Under the pieces are notes generated by a model. That model was not told the origin of the DNA. It was given only the letters and a program-made list of their open reading frames with translations, and did no database searches. This document shows positions 47,801 through 58,672 of a DNA stretch of 64,000 bases, piece after piece (the stretch's first letter is position 1; each line of letters starts with the position of its first letter). The stretch is taken from NCBI GenBank assembly GCA_003952965.2, contig RXIC02000073.1:62001-126000 (forward strand), written 5' to 3'. The stretch comes from Morella rubra (lineage: Eukaryota; Streptophyta; Magnoliopsida; Fagales; Myricaceae). Position numbers and translations under genes: made by a program.

Positions 47801-48269
47801 TGATGTTTTGGATCGTCTTTCAGTTGACTATATGCCTTTCCGTGAGCGTGTGAGAGAATTCATCACCTGTGCATCAACCCTCGCTGATATGGAACGGCCT
47901 GTCAACTTTGAACATTCTCTGCAAGAGTTGATCGAGCAGCTTCATTTTGAGGAAGTTAGGTACAGGGATATTTCCCACGTCCATGATGAGGCAGTGGCTG
48001 CATTTACAGCCTCCAATCAGCGGATTCAGTCACTTCGTGAGGACACTTCCCGCGTGAAAGACTTGCTTCAACAAGTTGAGAATCAGTTGTCCAGCTGGGA
48101 GGCTGAGACTAGGGTGCTAGAAACACGTGCAAGTGAGATTTCTAGGGATATGCTGAAGTCGCAGCAGAGTTTGCAGGCTCTATCTCGGGAAGCAGAAGAG
48201 GCAACGAAATTCTGTCAGAAGAGGGAGCAGGAGCGAAATGCAGCCAAGACAGCCTTGGATATGACATAA
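44874..48269 (+). CDS. Zinc-knuckle and double GRF zinc-finger coiled-coil protein
   Basis: Five exons: 44874-45122, 45251-45412, 46608-47106, 47256-47363 and 47452-48269, about 611 residues. Residues 6-19 form a CCHC knuckle (CFHCGQQGHWVRDC). Two GRF-type zinc fingers follow: RCPCGHGYC to KCDFFKWC (about 53-93) and LCSCGAGDC to ACRFLQWEG (about 107-150). GRF fingers bind single-stranded nucleic acid in topoisomerase 3, APE2 and NEIL3. The middle (about 150-340) is acidic, polar and unrecognised. The C-terminal part has long helices and a coiled coil (about 500-611). The protein is likely nuclear and nucleic-acid binding; its task is unknown. The second finger is split by the intron between 45412 and 46608, which holds tandem repeats and a decoy of the exon 3 start. 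Confidence 0.8.
46015..46228 (+). repeat. About 105-bp tandem repeat in GRF gene intron 2
   Basis: Two consecutive copies share tccatttaagatgcatttcc, ctcgattcacc, tatgcattt and cagtcat(c/t)gctttactca. They differ at about a tenth or more of positions. They are non-coding. Confidence 0.75.
46429..46640 (+). repeat. 106-109-bp tandem duplication covering the exon 3 acceptor
   Basis: Copy 1 starts at 46429 and copy 2 at 46535, both with aaaatcttgga. Both contain an AG followed by ggacatggagcttgtc, the exon 3 start (46499 in copy 1, 46608 in copy 2). Only copy 2 opens into the long conserved frame; copy 1 soon reaches a stop. Confidence 0.75.
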
Positions 48270-49174
48270 GCTGAGGTGCTGATTGTATATTTAACCTCTC
48301 TCAGTGTAGAAAATGACATGGTGCTTATGTTGAATAGATTAAGCTGCGTAATATGTAGTGTAAATTCTGCTCGTCTCCTGGCCCCCTCCTTTGCTTACTC
48401 TTCCCAAAGTAGAAATGCTTACCCCCACTCTGCAAGGCTGGGAAGCTGGGAATTGGCTCTTGAAAAGTTAGACGCTGGGAACCCAGTACCGTAGACACTC
48501 GTTGGTCGAACACAAGGAAAGGAATTGGATCCTTTAGAAATCCAAATTGAATAATTATACTGACTTGTTAAGCAGTGACAGTTGACAAGAGAGAAATTTC
48601 ATTTATAGGATTCCTCTTTATCCGTGTTCTCCACCCCCACCCCCACCCCCAAAAGTCATCAAGTTGAAAAGATGAGTAGAGGTCTTGCAGACTTCCTCGA
48701 TTCGATATCATCCCTTCAACGAGAGCTGAGAGCCTGAGATCAATTTGGGTTGTGGAGACTTCACATGGGGCATGGGCTGTCTTCCTCCAAGCCTCCAGGC
48801 CGGGCTCGGGCCCTCAAGTTGTAGACCGCTAAATTCCGAGTCAACTCGTCCGGTTCCTCGAATTGGACCCGTTCTTAACAACAAACTCATCGAATCTTTT
48901 TAATTGGATGGCCGCAAAACTCACGCTACGACGGGACGGACACCAACGAATATCCGCACCAAACTCAATGGAAATTGGAAAAGGCGAAGATATTTATTAA
49001 TAATCTTGAAAATGTATAAATTCTTAGGTAAATGAAATGAGATTCATAAAAAGGAGAAGCTAGTACTCCACACCCTATCGCCCTCTTCTTATTCATGAAA
49101 ATCATATTTTTCACTTCCCTTCTTATTTACAAAAGCAATAAAACGAATTTTCCACAACAATCTTCTCTCTCGCT

Positions 49175-49208
<34 letters not shown>

Positions 49209-49798
49209 GATGATAGTGTCGCCGGCGTCCCTCTCATTGCCGGCCAAAGTGGTGGGACGCGCAACGTCGAGATTTTGACAGTGATTCTGAATCTTTTTCG
49301 AGTCGTCTCCTTTTGAACATTTCTCCCTTGCGTCTTCGGTGCGTTCTCTGGTCGTTTTCCTGTTTGGATTTCCTTTCCCTCTTCTGACCGAACAAGTTTT
49401 TTTTTGCCTCTATTTATACATCTCTATATAATTCGATTCGATCGCCTTGAGAATTTCGTGGTTGCTTCAATAGTTAGAGCTTGTTTCAAAGCCGGGGTCT
49501 GCCTCTCAATTGCATTTACTGCTTGGAAAAAGGAACTTGATTTCATTTCAAATGAGAAAACAAAGCCATTTATCAGATTGATATCCTTGAATAGCGAAGT
49601 TTCTGTAGCGTCCCCTTGGGATGCACCTGACTGAAGTGATCTTTTCTTACAGGAGGGTTTATCTTTTTTGTTGTTAACATTACCAAGATTTCATCCCAAT
49701 TTTCAATCCGTCTCGGTTGAAGGTTTCAAGGATTTGTTCTGGAGAGAGAGAGAGAGCAAAAAAGTACTGTTGTGTATGGTAGCCTTGGTTTCTATAGA
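48270..49798. other. GRF gene 3' flank and carrier gene 5' region
   Basis: No gene. A C-rich run (CCACCC units) lies at about 48631-48653 and a (TC)n run at 49177-49206. The 600 bases before 49799 probably hold the promoter and a leader of the carrier gene, perhaps with a leader intron. Confidence 0.5.
49177..49206 (+). repeat. (TC)n microsatellite in carrier gene leader region
   Basis: About 15 TC units roughly 600 bases upstream of the start codon, a position often within plant 5' leaders. Confidence 0.8.
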
Positions 49799-52525
49799 AT
49801 GGAGGCAAAGCCAAAGCAAGAGGGCTGCAATCCTGTGAGGAAACCTGGGCCAGTGTCCATGGATCATGTCCTGTTGGCACTGCGAGAGACCAAGGAAGAG
49901 AGGGACCTGAGAATCCGCAGTCTGTTCAATTTCTTTGATACTGCGAATGCTGGGTATTTGGACTATGCGCAGATTGAGGCTGGCCTTTCTGCACTACAAA
50001 TACCATCTCAATACAAGTATGCCAAGGATTTGTTAAATGTTTGCGACGCCAATAAAGATGGTCGTGTTGATTACCCGGAGTTTAAGCGCTACATGGATGA
50101 TAAGGAACTTGAGCTTTATCGCATTTTTCAAGCCATAGATGTCGAACACAATGGTTGCATTACGCCAGAAGAGCTCTTGGATGCACTTCTTAGGGCAGGT
50201 GGATCCGGACTCTTCCACCTGTTTTTCTTTCCTACTGCTAGTTTGCGAATGAAATTGTCTAACTGCATTCACAAATTTTATCATTTCCAGCGTAGTTGGA
50301 CAGTAAGGGACGGGCTTTAGTCCATGTATTTCTACATGTGTGGTTTATGATAATATCTATGTCTGTTTTGAGTCTTTAGTTTGCATTCCTTGCTTACCAG
50401 TTTCTTAAATTCCAGGAGGAAATATCAGTGGTAAACTTCATCTAGAAAGTATAATATTTAGGTTCTAATCATGATTATAAAGTCAAGTGCCCGTCACAAT
50501 TTCACAATTTGACTAAATCCAACTGTAAAGCTAAGGTCATACATAACCTGTTCAACAAGCAAAGCATATTGCCAAGTCATGTCACTTGTATTGATGACGA
50601 ACATAGTTTGGAAACCCATGATTTTAATGGCTGTATAAAAACCCTTGAACAAGAGTTTTGTACCTATATACATTTAAATAAAAAATACACTTAATTTATG
50701 AGGAAATCACTTTTCTTCATGACTGCGTCTGGGGAACTGTTGGTGTGTAAGTAGGATTGAAAGTGTATTGAGTGTTAGTAAGGATATCCCTTCTCCTCAA
50801 AATCACGAGGTCTGTGACTTTATTTGCTTTCAGGTTGTTGAACTTCTTCCAAAAATTTCAGATAGAAGACTAATGGCCTTCTTTTGATGCATAGATGTGC
50901 AGTTCTTGTGACTTGGTTAAGGATTAATGTGGTTGTTTCTTGTTCACTTTTTCCATTCAACAGTATCTTTAGGCTAACTTCACAATTTCCCTGTGTTTGC
51001 CCTCTGTTTTAGCAGTAAATGCTCTAAGGTTCATTCACTGGCCTCAAATTCATTTACATGCATTTTTTGTCCTACAATCATTTCAAGGCATTGTTTTCAT
51101 CCATTAATATGTGTTTGGTTGGGGGGGAGGGACGGGGGGCTTTTGCACTTAAAATCATGATTATAGATCTCTGGTTTGTGTCGTTTCGTTCTATAAGCCA
51201 TACCAGTCTCTCTTTTGTAGGGATTGAAATTGATGATGAGGAACTTGCCCGTTTTGTGGAGCGTGTTGATAAGGATAACAATGGGGTCATCACATTTGAA
51301 GAATGGAGGGATTTTCTTCTGCTCTACCCTCATGAGGCAACTATGGAGAATATTTATCATTATTTAGAGAGGGTATGCCTTGTTGATATTGGGGAACAGA
51401 CTGTCATCCCAGAGGGCATCAGTAAGCATATCCATGCAAGTAGATATCTTATTGCTGGTGGGGTAGCAGGTGCAACATCCCGTACGGTTACTGCCCCTCT
51501 TGATCGTCTAAAGGTTCTTTTGCAAGTCCAAACAGCACGTGCTCGCATCATGCCAGCAGTAAGGGTTATATGGAGAGATGGTGGCTTCTTGGGTTTTTTC
51601 CGAGGTAATGGGTTAAATGTCATGAAGGTGGCCCCTGAGAGTGCCATCAGGTTCTACACTTACGAAATGCTGAAAAGTTTCATTGTTCATGCTAGAGGGG
51701 AGGAAAGTAAGGCTGATATCGGCACTGCCGGGCGACTGCTTGCTGGTGGTTTGGCTGGTGCTATAGCACAGACTACTATTTATCCGATGGATCTGGTGAA
51801 AACTCGAATACAAACGCATGCTTGTGAAGGTGGAAGAGTTCCTAGTCTTGGAACTCTGTCAAGGGATATATGGGTTCGTGAGGGACCCCGGGCATTCTAT
51901 AGGGGCATTGTTCCATCTCTTCTTGGGATTGTCCCGTATGCTGGCATTGATCTTGCTGCATACGAAACCTTGAAAGATATGTCCAAGAAGTATATCATTA
52001 CTGATGGTGGTAAAGTCCTTATATCTTAAATAGCTAATTTCTTTTTATCATCTTTCCTTGTCCTTTTTTGTTGTGTTATGATGCAGATCTGCCTTTATGT
52101 GATATGTTGAACGTTGTTGGATTCCCTGTAGATCCTGGTCCTCTTGTGCAATTGGGATGTGGGACGATATCAGGAGCTCTTGGAGCAACATGTGTTTATC
52201 CATTGCAGGTTGTCAGGACAAGGTAAATCATGGCTATGTCACTATCTTGGTTATTGTTCCGGTCTTGATTGAATATTTCTCATTTTGGTGTCTTTAAGAC
52301 GAGAGTAATTTAATTTTGCTACTGCTTTCCAGAATGCAAGCTCAGCGCCCAAATGAAGATGCTGCTTATAAGGGGATGGCTGATGTATTTAGGAGAACAT
52401 TTGAACTTGAAGGGCTAAGGGGTTTCTACAAAGGAATAATCCCTAATCTGCTTAAAGTCGTCCCTTCGGCAAGTATTACTTACCTGGTTTATGAGACCAT
52501 GAAAAAGAGACTGAATCTGGATTAA
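49799..52525 (+). CDS. Calcium-regulated mitochondrial ATP-Mg/Pi carrier (APC/SCaMC)
   Basis: Four exons: 49799-50198, 51221-52009, 52132-52222 and 52333-52525, phases closing, 490 residues. It should exchange ATP-Mg (or ADP) for phosphate across the inner mitochondrial membrane under calcium control; Arabidopsis has APC1-3. The N-terminal half has four EF-hands, starting at Asp47 ([12 protein letters not shown]), Asp83 ([12 protein letters not shown]), Asp114 ([12 protein letters not shown]) and Asp150 ([12 protein letters not shown]); the second and fourth look best, the third lacks some acidic ligands. The C-terminal half (about 205-485) has three carrier repeats with signatures [22 protein letters not shown] and [11 protein letters not shown]; Gln for Asp in the third is usual in this family. 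The start is the first ATG in a frame otherwise lacking one. Confidence 0.93.
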
Positions 52526-53610
52526 AGAATTATGCAGCTTTACTTAGTGACAATTGTGATTGACATGGCTGACCTTAGAGAGTTGACAAATGTGGAGAAC
52601 GGTTGCGTTCTGAAGATGATGATGACAAGAATAAAGTCCCTAATTTAGTAGATTCAAACGATTGTTGGTGTCGTAACACGAATAATGTTGCAAGCATCAG
52701 ATACCTTGAAAGGTGATTTTTGTTTGTCATTTGGCTTGAAACTTATAGCAAGCTCCGAATGCGTTAGTGGATATTTGTTGTATAATACAGGAACGTACAC
52801 AATTCACCGAGAAACCGGATTTTGTAATTCATTTTAATGGCTCAATTAAGTCAAGAGTAGTGCCGCGGGAATTGGATTTGTTTTGTCTTTCTGGATTTTC
52901 ATGTGCCCCAAGATTTCCAGCAGTTGGCGCTTATACTGTTCTCTCAGTAAACACGATTTCCCATCTTCCAGGCCGTATGTAATATAGTTATGAATGACAA
53001 CAGGTTCACCAAAAAGTAGCTCAACTTCTCCATGAAGGAAGTAATAGATGTTTATTATTGTGCTTAAATGTTTCTTCTTCCTTAAGATCGGGACTGGATA
53101 ATCGCGCTGCAGATACCACTTACTGTACCACCATAGATAATGCCGGTGAGTACATGTTGTTGACTACGGAATCAGAAATGCCTGAAATTCTGAATCGTAA
53201 GCAACTCTTTTGAATGTTAAGCAGCGTAAGTTCCTTGTCGTATCCATTACATATTTATTTAGACCCAAATTATTGGATTACTTTTTAGTTACGAGCAGAG
53301 AGATTTGGCTGGCGGGTTTAATGGAAATAGGTATTTACTAAAGTAATCTTCTTCCTAAAACTAAAACCAGAGGACGAGGAGGAATGATATAATATGTTTT
53401 TATTTTAGAATAAATTATTCAGCCAATAATATATATACACACGCGTAGGACACCTCCGCGAATTTACACCGTGGACAGGGCTTGCGTTTTTAAGCCTAAG
53501 CACAAGAGACACGTGACGATTTATCCTTAAGAAGGTTTTTTGAATTATAGACGAAGGGCCAGGATCTAAAATAAACTCATCGGACGGTTAACCTCACCCT
53601 ATTCCCCCTC
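52526..53610. other. Carrier 3' flank and intergenic DNA
   Basis: About 1.1 kb between the carrier stop codon and the RPS27 promoter. No exons or RNA genes seen. Confidence 0.5.
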
Positions 53611-53643
53611 GATATATATACCAAAGCCACAACTTAGGGTTTT
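53611..53643 (+). promoter_or_regulatory. TATA box and telo-box of RPS27
   Basis: GATATATATACC at 53611-53622 can serve as TATA box and ttagggtttt at 53634-53643 is a telo-box (AAACCCTAA in reverse), found near the start sites of many plant ribosomal protein genes. The start codon is at 53718. Confidence 0.6.
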
Positions 53644-53717
53644 CTCTCTCCTTCTCTCCGCTGGAAACTGCGTTGGGGGCTTTTCTTTGAGTACGCTCTC
53701 CCAAAGCTCATTGCAAG

Positions 53718-54295
<578 letters not shown>

Positions 54296-55461
54296 CTTTT
54301 TTTCCATTCCATGCTATGATGCAAGAGTTTCGAGTCCTTACCATTCCAAGGATTGAAATTAATTTATGATTTCTATGATTTTAGGATAGAATTTTTTTTT
54401 TTGGTTCTGTTACCATTGATACGTTTGAGGAATGCTAAGCTTTCTCTGCCACTTTTTGGTTTTTTCTGATGTTTGGATTTTTGAGATGTGATATTGAACC
54501 TGGTTTGTATGATATGATTCTTTGGTCGTCAATACTATTCTGAGAATGTTGGCGTTCACGTGCCTATCTGGGGTTTGTGGTGGAGAAAACCAAAGAATGA
54601 AATTGGTTGAATCCGATCGACTTATCAGTTGTCGCGACGTGTGCTCGTTGCATGCATGCTGAACGAGATGCATATACAATTATACATGCAGGAAGGAACT
54701 CCTCAGTTTTGGATGGGGAGTGACTCTGTTTTAACATATGGTCGCGTCGCCACTCGTGAAATCACCACCGGATTGCCTCGTGAAATTTTTAGATTTGATG
54801 CGACTCCTTCATATTGTAGAGTTGACATGTCAGAAGACGTGGAATTTGAAAATGTGTTTAGCTCAGATGGGGGTGCCTTCTGAAGATTAAGGATTTCTCT
54901 TTAGGTTGGGGATATGTGGTCGACATTCATGTCTACAGACGACATTGTCATAATTCCTTCTCCATAACAAACGAACACACCAGAGAGCTCATTATTCTAA
55001 GGAATACCTTGGATTCAGAAACAAATGTGGCTACCCCCTGTTGTACCCTCTTTCGTTGTCTCCTTTCCCACCGTTGGGCCAAGTAAGATGTGTGATGCAG
55101 GATAGGATAAAACGCATTGGGCGGGCAATCGTGAGGCTCTTCAATGGGACTGATAACCATGAGGCAGCAGCCCAAAAAGAAGAATTCCCACATACCAGTT
55201 GGGCTGACAATCATGACCCACCAGCCCAAATGCATACTTACGTTTGGTTTCAATGAGAGGATGAGGCCGTCATTGGGCCTTCGTTTTCCAACTTAACCTA
55301 GCAACTCGTATCTTACATGTTTTTATAGCTCTAACCATGCAACCCATAAAACACTATTGTAATTAGTAAATTCCCTGTTCTCTGCTGGAGAAGAACTAGG
55401 GCCACCACCCGCAAGAACAAGGGAAAGAAAAAAACATGGTTGATGATTTGGATTCTGAGTC
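54296..55461. other. RPS27 3' flank
   Basis: The first 300-400 bases probably include the 3' untranslated region. The open frame at 54629-54883 has no recognisable similarity and I do not call it. The stretch ends at the left border of the LTR. Confidence 0.5.
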
Positions 55462-55679
55462 TGTAACATCCAGCTCTTTTGCACTTACTTGGTATATATG
55501 TGAGATAATATAAATATACGTTGTGAATTTTTCTTACTTCAATTATTCTCCTGACATCTTTAATTTTTCCTCCATTTACACTTTTATTTTGTGTTTAAAG
55601 TCAAGAAGGTAATTGGGATGGTCGGGACAAACCTGTAAAACCCTTGCAAGTCAGGTCTGAGTATTGCACGCCGGGTGAT

Positions 55680-55870
55680 TAGTTGTTTAGTTCTCGACCC
55701 TGAGTAGTTTAGTTCCCGACCCCGAGCAGTGTGAGCTCTCGACCCCGAGTAGTTTAGTTCTCGACCCCGAGCAGTTTTTTCAACCCTGAGCAGTTTGAGC
55801 TCTCGACCCCAATTAGTTGGTTCTCGACCCTGAGTAGTTGAGCCCAAGACCTCGGGCTGTGTAAGCCTCG
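55680..55870 (+). repeat. About 22-bp tandem repeats inside the LTR
   Basis: Seven or eight diverged units of the type gttctcgaccccgagcagtt follow one another. Confidence 0.8.
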
Positions 55871-56829
55871 GATCCCAGGTGGTTTCAGCCCAGGACCTCG
55901 GGCTATTCGAGCTTCCGATATACCCAGCTTTTACGTTTACTGAGCTTCCGTTTGCATGCTACCTTTTACGTGTCCTACCCGTGTGCACAGCATTAAATGC
56001 ACTCTTATCCCATTTTACATTTTCCTTCCCTCCTCCTTATTCACCGCTTAGGTGAAGATGGCGATTGGCTCTCTCTTTTTGGCGTATTGCGTGTTTTGTG
56101 TTTTGCGTGTACAATAGACGTACGAGGTGAAGATTATGGTGGCAGCAGACCGTTACCCCTCTCTCTCTCTAATGATTGGTCTAGACCTATAGGCTGGTAA
56201 GGGGAGTACACCGTGAATTTGTTGCCTTCTATTTATAGTATCAATGAGAAGAAGAAGAGAGAGACGTGAAGTGGAGTGCTCCAAGACATATAGAATTTTC
56301 ACCAAACCGATAAGAGAAAGGAAGGGAGAGCACGTGAGAGAGACTACCTGACCGGAGGAAGGAGGAAGGGAGAGCGACGTGAAAGAGGCCCCTTACTGGA
56401 GGAAAGAACCAAGGGGAAACGAGACCGAGGTGTTTTCATTCAAGGAGAGGCAGTATACACTCGACTGAGGTAAGGGTGAGCCAAGTTACAGTATGGTGGA
56501 TTGGGGTAGTTCGGATAGTGCATAAAACGTGATTTTTGCCATGAGAGGAGAAAAGACTAGTAACTCATTCGTATCACTGTGATAAAATGTGAAGGAGAAA
56601 GGACTAAGAGACGCTGGGTGGATCACCTAGGACTAGATCCTTTGAGTCGTGAAGTTTGAGAAAAAAAACTCGTTTTATACATGACCGGGAAAGCCTTGTT
56701 TTTCAATAATCGGGAAAGACTTTTGTATTTTTATGCACGAGGAAATTATTGTTGAAGATTGTTATTATATGCCTGAAAAGGATTGGTTACATGTTGTTTT
56801 GTTTTATATTGGTCATGTGCTCTGAAAAG

Positions 56830-57070
56830 ACTTTGCTGAAACGTACTCGGGTGGACTTTTACAAAATATGCCTGGTGGCCGGGTAGACTGTTATAAAATA
56901 TGCCCGGGAAGACTTTTATAAAATATGCCCTGGAAGACTTTGCTAAAACGTACCCGGGAAGACCTTGCTAAAACGTACATGGGGAGATCTTTATAAAATA
57001 GGCCTGGGGAGAATTTTATAAACCATGCCCGGGGAGATTTTAAAAATAGCCTGGGGAGATTTTCTGGGAG
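56830..57070 (+). repeat. About 30-bp tandem repeats inside the LTR
   Basis: About eight diverged units with the pattern gggaagactttt, ataaaatatgcc recur at roughly 25-33 base steps. Confidence 0.75.
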
Positions 57071-58672
57071 GATTTTCTTTTGAAACTAGCCAAGAGCTCT
57101 AAAATCCTTTCTTTTACGACAGCCAGTCCTGATTGGGTTAGCAATGAATAAAAATAACTTTCATTGTATAAGTTGTTGGACTTGCCTATTAACAGCATGT
57201 GGTACGTGTTAGGTTGATGAGTCTAATGCATGAATATCATGAAATGAACACTTATTTATGGATTAAGAAAGTTACTGTGAATTTAGATTGCTTTATTTTA
57301 TATGCATTTTATATGACAATTGGTCCATGAAATCTATTACTCATTTTAATACCTGTTGCATCAAAATATTATGGTATGGGGAAGCTATTGACCGAACTGA
57401 ACAGATGATCGAATGAAACCCATACCCAGAGGTGGTCCGATGACAGGGTGACAGTACCGATCACAGTGGGATAGTGCAAGCCACCACTGAAAGGATAGTG
57501 GTTGGTATCCCTGGCGTGAAACAATATACGCTTGACAGGGTCCTGGTGCCGGGCAGGGACAGTCCCAGAAGAGAGGAGGGCGTACAACCTTGACTCTGGG
57601 GTTAAACAGAGCGATCAAAGGACACCTCGATTGACAGAAAGAGGAAAGAAAGAAAGAAAGAAGAAAGTACAGTGACCGGGAAACAGATGCATCATTCTTG
57701 CATTGCATCATTTTCATTATATTTATTATCATTATTATGTGATTTTTTGATTATTCATGCTTATCTGTTTTGTGTGAATATTCTTTTTTTTCCCCCTTTA
57801 CTGAGTCAATAGGACTCACCCCTTTTATGGTTTAATCTCTTGTATGTACTGTGTGGACATCGGACATATCAGATGCTGACATTTGTGAGCGAGCAGACTT
57901 GATGTTGATCCCTATATTGTAGTGGTTAAATTATATGGATTTATGTCACCGAATCTTTGAGGTATTCGTGGGTACGAGCCCTATTGGTACCTCAAAGATC
58001 CACCTACCTCCAGTTCCTCGAGTTGAGGACTTCGGTTTAGTCGATGTTGATCCGATTCTTCTACACGTTGTCCCTCCTCCACCGGCGCCGCCAGGTGGAG
58101 GGCAACGGGGATAATGAGATTATCGACCTAACCTCCGACATTGAGTCAGAAATGGACTTAGACATCAGCAGTAGCATTTTTTTGGTTTATGTCCTGTTAC
58201 TAGTAGCCGGTTTCACGGGTGTGGTGGGGCAGAAAGTTGTAGACAACTTCCGTTTTTGTATTTATTATCTTGCCACTTTTGTATCTTTTTTGTACTTATT
58301 GTCTCGTTACTTTTGTATTTTCGTAAAGGTTTTTGTTCTTTGTAAAGTGCTACCTGTATAAAGCAAATATATGTTTGTGTAATTCCTTTTATTTTGTCCT
58401 CTTTACGTCACAACCTACTTTTAAATTAGTAACTGTCGTTTTGATATATTCTTAATTAATCCATTTATTTTCCCTAATTAATTCTTTGTGACTTGTTTGC
58501 CCTTAAAATTATTATTTTTTCCTTCCTTAATATACTTATACATTTCCAGACACTATTTCGCTAAACTTGTTTTTAAAGCTAGTTATCAATTTTATTTGTG
58601 CCGTAATCTCCGTTGTGTGCATTCCATTATGATAGAGAGCCTAGAGAGTAAGTACTGACACGGGATGTGACA

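Larger units (their letters stand above)
55462..58672. mobile_element. Probable solo LTR of a Ty3/gypsy-type element
   Basis: A fossil. The block starts TGTAACATCC and ends GGATGTGACA, a TG...CA pair with short inverted ends as in Ty3/gypsy LTRs. It is flanked by GAGTC on the left and AAGTC on the right, a 5-base target duplication with one mismatch. Inside about 3.2 kb I find no gag, protease, reverse transcriptase or integrase similarity, so it looks like one long LTR left by recombination rather than a whole element. It carries two internal tandem-repeat blocks and a motif gagtcaataggactcacccc near 57800 of a kind seen in long plant gypsy LTRs. Moderate age is suggested by the single mismatch between flanks. 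The alternative is a small non-autonomous LTR-like element. Confidence 0.62.

Noticed and set aside
54629-54883. 84-codon plus-strand frame beyond RPS27
   Set aside because: No similarity recognised; probably chance in intergenic DNA.
57369-57732. Minus-strand open frames of 72 and 115 codons
   Set aside because: They lie inside the LTR, overlap each other and have no element-protein similarity.
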